DNA of 64,000 bases from Nocardia asiatica NBRC 100129. Its GTDB lineage: Bacteria; Actinomycetota; Actinomycetes; Mycobacteriales; Mycobacteriaceae. A program made the translations under genes and the position numbers. Where the stretch lies: assembly GCF_000308415.1 (NCBI RefSeq), contig NZ_BAFS01000473.1:1-64000 (forward strand), read 5' to 3'. Below the pieces are notes generated by a model that worked only from the letters and a program-made list of their open reading frames with translations, searched no databases and was not told the origin of the DNA. Shown here one piece after another: positions 16,976-24,401 of the stretch; within the stretch, counting starts at the first letter, position 1, and the number at the start of each line of letters is the position of its first letter.

Positions 16976-17442
16976 GTGGTAGGTCTCCTTTGTGCCCGTA
17001 GAGGAAGCTTTCGCCGCAGCCCGGAAAAGCGGGCTGCGCACGCGGCAGCGGGCAGCACGACCGCCGGGGTGTTACCGGAAGCCATGCCGCGCAAGCGATT
17101 ACCGCGCGAGGAATTCGAAGGCTCGGGCGACGGGCATCGTGCGCGAGGACGATCCACGACCTGTGACGAACGTGGCGATGGTGTGCACGATGATGATTTC
17201 GCGCGATACGCACGCGCGAATCGGCGGTTCATCCGATGCGATGAACGCCCGACCCGGAGTCGCCGCCTTCGAGCAGGCGGCTACAGTCTGTCGACCTCGA
17301 TGAGCACGCGGCCACCCTACCACCGGGCCGTCTCCGAAAGATCGCGCTGTCGGAGTGACGTCTGCGGAGCCCGGAGCCGAATGCCTTGACCTCGAGCAAA
17401 GTTGAGCTTCTAGCGTCGGGAAGCGACGATAGGAGTTCGCTG
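16976..17442. other. Leader and intergenic region upstream of ABC-F and NmrA-type genes
   Basis: This divergent region of about 470 bases holds the leader hairpin at 17015-17038 and the ribosome site AGGAG at 17431-17435 for the plus-strand gene. Several short open frames cross it, but none has both a ribosome site and a recognisable motif. No further gene can be supported. Confidence 0.4.
17015..17038 (-). promoter_or_regulatory. Leader hairpin upstream of the ABC-F gene
   Basis: CGCAGCCCG (17015-17023) and CGGGCTGCG (17030-17038) form a perfect nine-base-pair stem with a six-base loop. On the minus strand it lies 40 bases before the ABC-F start codon, ahead of its ribosome site. Leader ORFs read through it (for example from GTG 17041 or ATG 17085), as in ribosome-mediated attenuation of antibiotic-resistance ABC-F genes. 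Confidence 0.45.
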
Positions 17443-18285
17443 ATGACGACATTGGTTACGGGCGCCACCGGAAACACCGGCCGCCACGTGGTGACAGAAT
17501 TGGCGCGCCGGGGAGAGCGGGTGCGGGCGTTGACCCGCAATCCCGCCGCGGCTGCGAAGATCCTGCCGCCGGGTGTGGAGTTGGCGGCGGGCACGCATAC
17601 CGCGCCGGAGACGCTGGACGCGGCTCTGGAAGGCGTCAGCCGACTGCATGTCACCGTCACGGCCGGGCTCGCCGAGGTGGGCCCCGAGCTGGTGCGGCGG
17701 GCGGTCGCGGCGGGCGTGCGGCGGATCACCGTGGTGTGGGGCGGTGAGGTCGGGCCGGTCGAGCAGGCCGTGGCCGACTCGGGCGTGGAGTGGACGCGCC
17801 TGGAACCGCAGGAATTCATGTCCAACACGTTGACCTGGGCCGAATCGGTCCGAGCCGAGGGCGTTGTGCGCGAACCCTACGACTTCCCCAGCGCGCTGGT
17901 GCACGAAGCCGACATAGCGGCTGTCGCGGCCGTCGCCCTGCTGCACGACGGGCACGCCGGACACGCCTACAACCTCACCGGTCCGCAATCGTTGACGCCC
18001 AGGGAACGAATCGCGATCCTGTCCAGCGCTGTCGGTCGCGACATAGCTTTCGTCCCGATCACCCATGAGCAGGCCGTCGACAGACTCGTGGCAACCGGCG
18101 TGTCCCGAGCGGACGCCGAATACGTCATCGGCTGGTATGCCGCGCCCGGCCCTGCCGCCACCACCGTCGTCGACACCGTCGAGCGGATAACCGGCTGTCC
18201 GGCGCGCACTTTCGACCAGTGGGTCGCCGAGCACGCACAACGCTTCCGGCAGCCCTCGGTGATCGACCCCGTCACGGTCACCTGA
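17443..18285 (+). CDS. NmrA/SDR-type NAD(P)-binding protein
   Basis: The protein has 280 residues from the ATG at 17443, preceded by AGGAG. The Rossmann motif TTLVTGATGNTGRHVV opens it, followed by RVRALTRNP, which binds the nucleotide phosphate in NAD(P)H:quinone-reductase-like members. Then come SRLHVTVTAGLAEVGPELV, RRITVVWGGEVGP, WTRLEPQEFMSNTL and AGHAYNLTGPQSLTPRERIA. The C-terminal QWVAEHAQRF helix matches this subfamily. The catalytic YxxxK is absent. It resembles the NmrA-type proteins at 12615 and 59238 and forms a third, more distant copy without an adjacent AraC gene. Confidence 0.87.
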   Translation: MTTLVTGATGNTGRHVVTELARRGERVRALTRNPAAAAKILPPGVELAAGTHTAPETLDAALEGVSRLHVTVTAGLAEVGPELVRRAVAAGVRRITVVWGGEVGPVEQAVADSGVEWTRLEPQEFMSNTLTWAESVRAEGVVREPYDFPSALVHEADIAAVAAVALLHDGHAGHAYNLTGPQSLTPRERIAILSSAVGRDIAFVPITHEQAVDRLVATGVSRADAEYVIGWYAAPGPAATTVVDTVERITGCPARTFDQWVAEHAQRFRQPSVIDPVTVT

Positions 18286-18347
18286 CCGCTACCGCGAGGC
18301 TCGCTTCCAGCACGAAGACCCGCTCGGCTGCCGCCCCGACGACCACC

Positions 18348-18381
18348 GGCAGCGCGCGGGAATCAATGCCCGCGCGCTGCC
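18348..18381. terminator. Strong 13-bp hairpin between convergent genes
   Basis: GGCAGCGCGCGGG (18348-18360) and CCCGCGCGCTGCC (18369-18381) pair perfectly around an eight-base AT-rich loop. The hairpin overlaps the last codons of the minus-strand membrane protein (stop at 18363-18365) and follows the plus-strand gene ending at 18285, so it probably terminates both. Confidence 0.65.
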
Positions 18382-19100
18382 TTCCACCGCGAACGGCGAG
18401 GCGGCTCGGATGTGCTGCGAGTCCATGGCCAGGTCATCGCGGCCCACACGGCCAGCAGCAGCGCGGCCACGGTGACCAGGTACCAGGGCCAGGGGCCGAG
18501 CACATCGAGCAGTGACGGGGTCGCCGGCTTCCCGTTGACGAATCCGTAGTTGGTGCCCGCGATCGAGTTGAAGACGAACGTGACGACGACCCACACCACG
18601 GTGACCGTCACGGCGAGCCGGTAGCTTCGCCAGTCCGGGTGCATGCCGATGCCCCAGGTCAGGTAGATGGCGGCCCAGACGACGACCAGGTGGATCGCCC
18701 AGAAGGCCAGGAATTCGGGATCCGGGAAGTCCGGGCTGTCGAGTGCGGGCGACACGAGCGCCTGGGTACTCAGCGTGAGACACCAGTAGTAGGTCAGCGC
18801 GTACGCCCAGCGCCGGTGCGACCACAGGGCATACGCGGCAACCAAGCTCGCGAGGTCGGTCAGTCGCAGCGGAACCGAGCGATCGAGCGTTGGCGGGACC
18901 ATCGCGACGAAGTAGATCACCACGTACAACGCCAGCGTCGCGCCACCCGCGACGCGGCCGAATCGGCGTGCGCCCTCGGGGCTCCGGTGCCTACGGCCGA
19001 CCCACACGACCAACGCCGCGCCAGCCGCGAACACGACCAGCACGACCCAGTGTGATAGCCCGTATGCGGAGAACTCCCGCGGCGCCGATGGCGGGTCCAC
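18363..19100 (-). CDS. TIGR02206-type integral membrane protein
   Basis: The 245-residue product starts at GTG 19100. It has about seven hydrophobic helices and the marks of the TIGR02206 (YwaF-like) family: SAYGLSHWVVLVVFAAGAAL at the N-terminus, an early RRFGRVAGG, PLRLTDLASLVAAYALWS, the tyrosine-rich YALTYYWCLTLSTQAL, FWAIHLVVVWAAIYLTW and the NSIAGTNYGFVNGKPATPSLL loop, then GPWPWYLVTVAALL. The molecular function of the family is not established. The last codons lie inside a strong hairpin. It precedes a second membrane protein gene (19152) on the same strand by about 50 bases, so the two may be cotranscribed. Confidence 0.88.
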   Translation of the reverse strand: MDPPSAPREFSAYGLSHWVVLVVFAAGAALVVWVGRRHRSPEGARRFGRVAGGATLALYVVIYFVAMVPPTLDRSVPLRLTDLASLVAAYALWSHRRWAYALTYYWCLTLSTQALVSPALDSPDFPDPEFLAFWAIHLVVVWAAIYLTWGIGMHPDWRSYRLAVTVTVVWVVVTFVFNSIAGTNYGFVNGKPATPSLLDVLGPWPWYLVTVAALLLAVWAAMTWPWTRSTSEPPRRSRWKAARGH

Positions 19101-19151
19101 CCGGCTGAGCTTATCGGCGCGAACCCACTGACCGCTGTCGACTCGCCATCG

Positions 19152-19844
19152 TCACTGGTGCACAATGCTCTTGGCGCCCACCATGCGCACCAGGCTCAAG
19201 ATCGGCAGCCCGATCACCAGGTGTTCGATCCCGGTGGAGATGCCCACCCAGAGGTGACTGGACAGTGCCAGGGGGATGATCACCGCCGCCGCGGTGAGGA
19301 TTCCCACGATCCAGGTGAAGAACAATTCCGGTGACGGAGTGCCCAGGCGCAGCAGGTACCAGAGCACCCCGGCCAGCAGCGCGCAGATGAAGGCCACCAC
19401 CGCGAACCAGTACGCGTCCTGCGCCATCGGGTTCCACACCCCGAAGCTGCCGCTCTCGGTGACCCGGGTGGCGATGATTTCGATGATCCAGGCGCACAGC
19501 CAGGCCGCCAGCGCGGTAACCACTGCCGTCGCGATTACGCCACCGGCGAACATGCCGATGTTGACGTCCGGCTGCCGCGGCCGAGACTGCCGGTCGGAAT
19601 AGTCGGATTGCTGATAGGCGCCGCGATCTCGACCGTGCCCCGAGGCAGGTCCGTACCCCGGATCTTGGCTGTACGTATGGTCTTGGCCGTATCCGTGGTC
19701 TTGACCGTATCCGCGATCTTGGCTGTACCCCCGATCTCGACCGTATGCGCGATCTTGGCTGTACCCGGGATCGCTGTAACTTCCCGGCTGATAACCGGCT
19801 TCATAGCGTGCGGTGTGCTGGTCGCGCGGATCCATGGGGTTCAA
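19152..19844 (-). CDS. Membrane protein with Tyr/Gln/Asp hexapeptide-repeat N-terminus
   Basis: A disordered, tyrosine-rich N-terminus (about 90 residues) includes six tandem hexapeptides of the type Y[SG][QR]D[RHP]x. Four membrane helices follow (MFAGGVIATAVVTALAAWL, FAVVAFICALLAGVLWYLL, FFTWIVGILTAAAVIIPLAL, and a final VGISTGIEHLVIGLPILSLV), in the DUF6069-like arrangement. A TTG start at 19844 is favoured: GGAGGTGAT, an almost perfect anti-16S match, lies the right distance from it, whereas the ATG at 19835 would be too far. The repeat region resembles low-complexity sequences that mediate protein clustering; that role is inference. It may be cotranscribed with the gene at 18363. Confidence 0.83.
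   Translation of the reverse strand: MNPMDPRDQHTARYEAGYQPGSYSDPGYSQDRAYGRDRGYSQDRGYGQDHGYGQDHTYSQDPGYGPASGHGRDRGAYQQSDYSDRQSRPRQPDVNIGMFAGGVIATAVVTALAAWLCAWIIEIIATRVTESGSFGVWNPMAQDAYWFAVVAFICALLAGVLWYLLRLGTPSPELFFTWIVGILTAAAVIIPLALSSHLWVGISTGIEHLVIGLPILSLVRMVGAKSIVHQ
19656..19763 (-). repeat. Six 18-bp repeats encoding hexapeptides
   Basis: Six in-frame 18-base units encode YSQDRA, YGRDRG, YSQDRG, YGQDHG, YGQDHT and YSQDPG. The units are near-identical at the DNA level (repeated cgatcttggctgtac-like and cgtatccg-like words on the plus strand), so the tract could change copy number by slippage. Confidence 0.75.
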
Positions 19845-20044
19845 CCGCCGATCACCTCCGTCGAGAGCGTGCGTGTGCGTCGAGTGTAGGGCCGGACCGA
19901 ACAGGCCGCTGACCGCCTACCCAACTTCGCCCGACCGGCGGCCCCGCCGCGGACCTACGCCGACTCCGCGAGAAACACGCTGCCACTCGACGAGCTACAC
20001 CCGCGCGAATCCCGCGGCGCAGTGATCCACCCAACACGCTAATC

Positions 20045-20057
20045 TGGAATCATTCCA
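20045..20057. promoter_or_regulatory. Fur-like palindromic operator before dps
   Basis: TGGAATCATTCCA is a perfect 6-1-6 palindrome in an AT-rich patch about 50 bases before the Dps start. It resembles operators of the Fur/PerR/FurA family (TGAnAATnATTnTCA type). Control of Dps by iron or peroxide through such a regulator would fit. Confidence 0.55.
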
Positions 20058-20105
20058 ATAATCAGCGTGGTTGTTCCCAGCACAGAACTCGGAAGGAGTA
20101 CCACC

Positions 20106-20618
20106 ATGACCGCAGCACCTCAGACGAAGCAGCGGACCAACCGCCGTCTCGCCGACGACGTCCGGAACTCCACCGCCTCCCCCCGGCTCGCCGCCGACCT
20201 GCAGCGCGTACTGGTCGATCTCATCGAACTGCACCTGCAGGGCAAGCAGGCGCACTGGAACGCGGTGGGGACCAACTTCCGCGACCTGCACCTGCAACTC
20301 GACGAACTCGTCGACGCGGCCCGGGAAGGCAGCGACACCATCGCCGAGCGGATGCGAGCTCTCGACGCCGTGCCCGACGGGCGGTCCGACGTCATCGCCG
20401 CGACCACGAGTCTCCCGCCGTTCCCCGCCCAGGAGGTGAACACCGCCGACGTCGTCGACCTGATCACGACGCGGACCTACGCGGCGATCGACACCATCCG
20501 GGACGTGCACGACGCCGTGGACGCCGAGGATCCCAGCACCAGCGACCTGCTGCACCAGATCATCCATTCGCTGGAGAAACTGGCGTGGATGATCAAGTCG
20601 GAGAACCGCAAGATCTGA
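20106..20618 (+). CDS. dps: Dps-family DNA-protecting ferritin
   Basis: The ATG at 20106 is preceded by GGAAGGAG. The 170-residue protein has the Dps four-helix bundle. Helix 1 runs through LAADLQRVLVDLIELHLQG. The ferroxidase motif KQAHWNAVGTNFRDLH supplies the first His. LQLDELVDAAREGSDTIAERM supplies the Asp and Glu ligands from the neighbouring subunit. The short BC helix lies around PPFPAQEVNTADVVD, and the final helix is LLHQIIHSLEKLAWMIKSE. Dps dodecamers oxidise Fe(II) with peroxide, store iron and, when the tail is basic, bind DNA; the N-terminal tail here (TKQRTNRR) is basic. A Fur-like palindrome lies upstream and a strong terminator follows. Confidence 0.93.
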   Translation: MTAAPQTKQRTNRRLADDVRNSTASPRLAADLQRVLVDLIELHLQGKQAHWNAVGTNFRDLHLQLDELVDAAREGSDTIAERMRALDAVPDGRSDVIAATTSLPPFPAQEVNTADVVDLITTRTYAAIDTIRDVHDAVDAEDPSTSDLLHQIIHSLEKLAWMIKSENRKI

Positions 20619-20623
20619 CCGCC

Positions 20624-20653
20624 CGAACCCCGCCCAACTCGGGGCGGGGTTCG
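20624..20653. terminator. 12-bp bidirectional terminator between dps and recQ
   Basis: CGAACCCCGCCC (20624-20635) and GGGCGGGGTTCG (20642-20653) pair perfectly with a six-base loop. It begins five bases after the dps stop and ends four bases before the last codon of the converging recQ gene (stop at 20658), so it serves both. Confidence 0.8.
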
Positions 20654-20657
20654 CCGC

Positions 20658-22298
20658 TCATAGTCGGCGCAAGAGGTTGTGCTTACGCACCTCGGGCAGG
20701 GACAAGGTCTTGTAACCGACTTCGTCGAACAGCACGGTGACGCGATCCGATTCGACGGACATGATGGTCCCCGCGCCCCAATCGCGGTGTCGCACAGCAC
20801 TGTCAGCCGGGAATTCGCCGGTGCCGGGCGGGCGCCGGGCGGCGGTTCCGGTGTCGCAGGTGTCGCAGTTGCCGCACGGGTCGAGTAGTTGCTCGCCGAA
20901 GTATCCGAGCAGGTGCTGCCGCCGGCAACCGGTCGTCTCCGCGTAGCCGCGCATCATCTCGATGCGCGAGCGGGTCAGTTCTTCGTATGCCCGTGCGGCT
21001 TCCGCCGCCTGCTCGACCGCCTGCCCGGGGGTTCGCCGGGCATCGGTCGCGAGCAGGCCGGACTCGGTGGTCGTGATCGCGCCGACCTGCTCGAGCAGGT
21101 TGATCGCGCGAGTACGCCGAGCGGGCGCGGCGGCGACGTCGAGCCGAGACGGCCGGACGGGACCGTCGTGCCGATACAGGGCGTGGGCGACTTCGGCGAT
21201 GGTGTCCTCGGGGACCGTCCTGGCGGTGAGGAACTTCTGCAGATTCAGATCCTCGGGCCGGTAGAACAAGGTGACCTCGGCGCGCTCCCCGTCCCGTCCG
21301 GCCCGGCCGATCTGCTGGTAATAGGAGTCCAGCGAATCCGGAGCCGAGGCGTGGACGACGAAACGGACGTCGGGCTTGTCGATCCCCATACCGAAAGCGG
21401 AAGTCGCCACGACCACGTCGATCTCGTCGGTGAGGAATTTCCGATGCACCTCGTCGCGGACCGCGGCTTTCATGCCCGCGTGGTAGGCCGCCACCCGAAT
21501 ACCGGCCCCGGCCGACTCTTCGGCGTAGAACTCACTGTCCTTGCGGCTGGCCACGTACACCAGTCCACGGCAGGTCGCCGGGTCGGCGGTCAGGGTTCGG
21601 ATGCGGGTGAGGACGGCGTCGCGCTTGTCCGCGTCGCGGGTGAATCGGTCGGCGGCCAGGTGCAGGTTCGGTCGATCGAAACTGGCGACGACTTCGCGGT
21701 GGTCACGCATGCCCAGCCTGGTCACGATATCGCGACGGACCGGCGGGGCGGCGGTCGCCGTCAGGGCGATCACCCGAGGACGCCGGAGCCGATCGATCAC
21801 CGGAGCCAGCCGCAGGTAATCCGGCCGGAAGTCGTGCCCCCACGCCGAAACGCAATGCGCCTCGTCCACCACGAAAAGCGAAACCCGCAGTTCGGCCAGG
21901 TCGTCCACCAACTCTTCGCTGGCCAGCTGTTCCGGCGAGAGGAAGATGTACTGGGCTTCGCCGCGACGCAAGGCGTTCCAGGCTGCTCGGCGTTCGCTCT
22001 TGTTCTGCGTGGAGTTCAACGCGACGGCGTCCGGGGCCCGGCTGTCGTCGATACTCTCGATCTGATCGTTCTGCAACGCGATGAGCGGAGACACCACCAC
22101 GGTGGGACCGTCCAGCAGCAGCGCGGGCACCTGATAGATCGCCGACTTGCCCGCACCGGTCGGCAGCACGACCAGCACGTCCTTACCGGCCATCACCTGC
22201 TCCATGGCGTTCGACTGCTCGTCGTGCAGGTGCGCCCAACCGAACTTCTCGGCGGCGAGCTCGCGCAGCCGCGTGCCGTATTCGGACGAGGTCGTCAT
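20658..22298 (-). CDS. recQ: RecQ-family DNA helicase
   Basis: The 546-residue protein is a superfamily 2 helicase of the RecQ type: LPTGAGKSAIYQVPALLL (motif I), VVDEAHCVSAWGHDFRPDY (motif II plus the RecQ aromatic loop), ALTATAAP (III), RGLVYVASRKDSEF (IV), VVVATSAFGMGIDKPDVRFV (V) and YYQQIGRAGRDGE (VI). The zinc-binding region follows, with CRRQHLLGYFGE and CGNCDTCD. There is no HRDC domain. Instead the last 60 residues (VRHRDWGAGTIMSVESDRVT, VLFDEVGYKTLSL) form a small SH3-like beta domain, as in other actinobacterial RecQ proteins. Expected role: 3'-5' unwinding in repair and recombination. It converges with dps. Confidence 0.93.
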   Translation of the reverse strand: MTTSSEYGTRLRELAAEKFGWAHLHDEQSNAMEQVMAGKDVLVVLPTGAGKSAIYQVPALLLDGPTVVVSPLIALQNDQIESIDDSRAPDAVALNSTQNKSERRAAWNALRRGEAQYIFLSPEQLASEELVDDLAELRVSLFVVDEAHCVSAWGHDFRPDYLRLAPVIDRLRRPRVIALTATAAPPVRRDIVTRLGMRDHREVVASFDRPNLHLAADRFTRDADKRDAVLTRIRTLTADPATCRGLVYVASRKDSEFYAEESAGAGIRVAAYHAGMKAAVRDEVHRKFLTDEIDVVVATSAFGMGIDKPDVRFVVHASAPDSLDSYYQQIGRAGRDGERAEVTLFYRPEDLNLQKFLTARTVPEDTIAEVAHALYRHDGPVRPSRLDVAAAPARRTRAINLLEQVGAITTTESGLLATDARRTPGQAVEQAAEAARAYEELTRSRIEMMRGYAETTGCRRQHLLGYFGEQLLDPCGNCDTCDTGTAARRPPGTGEFPADSAVRHRDWGAGTIMSVESDRVTVLFDEVGYKTLSLPEVRKHNLLRRL

Positions 22299-22374
22299 CG
22301 GCTGGGCATACCACCACCGCCGCGGCGAAAACGTGCGGCCGAGTTACGCACCGGTCGAGAGGATCGGGCGACGT

Positions 22375-22821
22375 TCACCCTGCCTGCGGCATGGCGATTC
22401 GTTCGTCCAGCGCGCCGATCAGGGGAGCCAAGAGCTGCAACTCCTCCAGATGAGCGGCGCTGAGCAGGGCCAGGATCTCCCTGCCTGCCTCGGTGAGGAC
22501 GAGGCGGACGACGCGTCGATCCTTGCCCCCTCCTCGCTTACGAGCCACGAGACCGAGTTGCTCGGTGCGATCGATCAGTTGCACCACGCTGTGGTGGCGG
22601 GTCGACAAGTATTCGGCTACCTCACCAACGCTGGGCCCGCCCGGGTCCGCATGCCCGCGGATCGCCAGCAGCAGTTGGTGCTGGGTATCGGTGAGACCCA
22701 CGTCGACTGCCCGGCGTTCACTCCAACGCAGGAGCCGGCGAAGCCCGGCCCGGCACGTCAGCAGCTCCGAATACTCCTGGTCGGTGAGGTGTTTCGGAGA
22801 CGACATCGACCCATCCATCAT
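22375..22821 (-). CDS. MarR-family transcriptional regulator
   Basis: This 148-residue protein has a winged helix-turn-helix of the MarR type: LTDTQHQLLLAIRGHADPGG, SVGEVAEYLSTRHHSVVQLI, DRTEQLGLVARKRGGGKDRR (wing with the conserved DxR) and VVRLVLTEAGREILALL. The flanking helices needed for dimerisation are present. The ATG at 22821 lies only a few bases after a palindromic operator, suggesting tight self-repression and perhaps a leaderless transcript; a second ATG at 22806, preceded by GGATGGG, is equally possible. It is divergent from the SPW membrane protein at 22955, the most likely regulated neighbour. The ligand is unknown. Confidence 0.9.
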   Translation of the reverse strand: MMDGSMSSPKHLTDQEYSELLTCRAGLRRLLRWSERRAVDVGLTDTQHQLLLAIRGHADPGGPSVGEVAEYLSTRHHSVVQLIDRTEQLGLVARKRGGGKDRRVVRLVLTEAGREILALLSAAHLEELQLLAPLIGALDERIAMPQAG

Positions 22822-22824
22822 GAA

Positions 22825-22846
22825 GTGATATTATCACGAGATGATA
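22825..22846. promoter_or_regulatory. Palindromic operator before the MarR gene
   Basis: GTGATATTATCAC (22825-22837) is a perfect 6-1-6 palindrome, and its right half is reused in TATCACGAGATGATA (22832-22846), a second inverted repeat. The two overlapping sites lie between the divergent MarR and SPW genes, and the patch is markedly AT-rich against its surroundings. Confidence 0.65.
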
Positions 22847-22954
22847 CATAAGTGAGCGGCGATCAGGACGGGCCGCGTTCGGCGGACCGATCGCGGACCG
22901 CCCCGGCTCGGGAGAGCTTCGATTCGCCACTACGTCCGAAGGGTGGTGGAGAAC

Positions 22955-23458
22955 ATGAGTAGTGAAACCATGATGAGCCGGCATCCCGACATCGTGGAGT
23001 TGCGGGAAAAGTACGAGCGCGCCTCCGAGGCGCCCGACGCGCAGGCGGTCACCGGCCTGCTGTTCCTGACCGGGCTGTATCTCGCGATCTCCCCGTGGGT
23101 CGTGGGGTTCAACGGATTTTCGACCTTGACCGTCAACAACCTCGTTTGCGGTATCGCCCTCGCGATGCTGGCTCTCGGGTTCGCCTCGGTGTACGGCCGT
23201 ACCCACGGCATCGTCTGGGCCGCCCCCCTGATCGGCCTGTGGACGATCCTGGCCCCGTGGATCGTCAGCGGGAACGTCGACACCACATCGACGATCTGGA
23301 ACAACGTCGTCACCGGCGCACTCGCCGTGCTGCTCGGCTTCGGCTCGATGTTGCTGGGGATAAGCCGGACCGGACGACTCACCGGCCGGGCACCCGCCGA
23401 AGGCACGACTCGAACCCAGCGGCCGTCCGGTCTCCCGCCGGAGACTTCGGCGCGGTGA
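22955..23458 (+). CDS. SPW-repeat membrane protein
   Basis: The 167-residue product has four membrane helices arranged as two SPW repeats: GLLFLTGLYLAISPWVVGF with the SPW motif, a second helix LVCGIALAMLALGFASVYG, then APLIGLWTILAPWIVSGN with a degenerate PW motif, and VVTGALAVLLGFGSMLLG. A short acidic N-terminus precedes (RHPDIVELREKYERASEAP). GTG 22943 and ATG 22955 are both possible starts; the latter follows GGTGGTGGAG. The function of SPW proteins is unknown. It is divergent from a MarR regulator with an operator between them and converges with the MerR operon. Confidence 0.87.
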   Translation: MSSETMMSRHPDIVELREKYERASEAPDAQAVTGLLFLTGLYLAISPWVVGFNGFSTLTVNNLVCGIALAMLALGFASVYGRTHGIVWAAPLIGLWTILAPWIVSGNVDTTSTIWNNVVTGALAVLLGFGSMLLGISRTGRLTGRAPAEGTTRTQRPSGLPPETSAR

Positions 23459-23465
23459 CAGGAAG

Positions 23466-23909
23466 TCACGCGGTGTGGTCTTCCATACCGGCCGCGTCGC
23501 TGTCGGCAGCGACGAATGGGACCGGGCAGCTGGGGATTCGGCTGCAGGCGACCAGGTCGTCACATCCGGCCACGAGCGCGGCGCGCAGAGTGTCGCGCAC
23601 CGCGGTCAGCTCGGCGAGTTTCGCGTCGATCTCGGCGAGCTTGGCCGCGGCGCGGGACTGCAGCCCGCCGTCGCCGCGGCGGCCGAACCGGGTGGCGGTG
23701 AGCAACTCGGCGACCTCCTGGAGGCTGAACCCCAGCCGCTGAGCCACCTTGATCACCCGCAGCACCGTCACCGCCTGCTCCGGATTCAGTCGATGCCCGC
23801 CCAGTGACCGCTGCGGTTCGGCGAGCAGCCCGCGCCGCTCGTAGTACCGCAACGTCTGGGTGTTCACTCCCGCCGCCGCGGCCAGCTCGCCGGTGCGCAA
23901 GCCGGTCAC
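23466..23909 (-). CDS. MerR-family regulator with Cys-rich C-terminus
   Basis: The GTG at 23909 overlaps the stop of the upstream gene (GTGA), giving 147 residues. The N-terminal MerR helix-turn-helix and wing (LRTGELAAAAGVNTQTLRYY, ERRGLLAEPQRS, GGHRLNPEQAVTVLRVIKVA) are complete. A dimerisation helix follows (AAAKLAEIDAKLAELTAVRD). The effector end AGCDDLVACSRIPSCPVPF has three cysteines, a metal-responsive arrangement (mercury, zinc or similar thiophilic ions). Members with this arrangement activate promoters with long spacers. The target may be its own operon. It is translationally coupled to the 115-residue gene at 23906. Confidence 0.9.
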   Translation of the reverse strand: MTGLRTGELAAAAGVNTQTLRYYERRGLLAEPQRSLGGHRLNPEQAVTVLRVIKVAQRLGFSLQEVAELLTATRFGRRGDGGLQSRAAAKLAEIDAKLAELTAVRDTLRAALVAGCDDLVACSRIPSCPVPFVAADSDAAGMEDHTA

Positions 23910-24253
23910 CTCCGGCCGCCGCCGATCGCGGCGTTCACCCGTCCGGCCAGCGCGTCCAGGACCTCGACCTGATCGGCGGGAACCTCGATACGCATCACCG
24001 GCCCGGAATCGGTGGTATCGAAGCCGAAGGCGAAGAACTCGCAGCACCGCGATTCCCGAGCGGCCAGGTCACGGCCGACCCGCTCGGCTTCGCCGTCCAG
24101 CAGCAGATCCAGCCGCGTGCGCGCGGGCCGACGCGCCGCCCGCACCGACTCGGCGAAGAACCGATCGAATTCCGCGACCCGAACAGGCTGCTCGATGGTG
24201 GGCAACGTGCACGAATCCGGCACCCATTCCCCCGAAGAAGGCGAAATCGTCAT
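23906..24253 (-). CDS. Small protein with CC motif, MerR operon partner
   Basis: I do not know the function of this 115-residue protein. It starts MTISPSSGEWVPDSCTLPT and contains PVRVAEFDRFFAESVRAARR, then LAARESRCCEFFAFGFDTTD with two adjacent cysteines, and ends PADQVEVLDALAGRVNAA. Comparable proteins with the ES.CC.FF pattern are commonly encoded directly before Cys-containing MerR regulators, so it may bind or sense the same metal or thiol reagent. Its stop TGA overlaps the GTG of the MerR gene. It has no membrane helix or signal peptide. Confidence 0.8.
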   Translation of the reverse strand: MTISPSSGEWVPDSCTLPTIEQPVRVAEFDRFFAESVRAARRPARTRLDLLLDGEAERVGRDLAARESRCCEFFAFGFDTTDSGPVMRIEVPADQVEVLDALAGRVNAAIGGGRR

Positions 24254-24401
24254 GTCGCCACGGTAAGCCTGTACCCGCGTACAGGATGCAACAGCGACGT
24301 CGGGTCCACCACTCGGCCCGCTTGCCCGGCTGTGGTTCGGTCAGCGCGGTGCCGGCCTCCCTGCATGACAGGGGCCGGCACCGCTCGTCCGGCACCGCCA
24401 G

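Noticed and set aside
20889..22463. 524-codon plus-strand frame opposite recQ
   Set aside because: recQ on the minus strand has all helicase motifs; the opposite frame has none.
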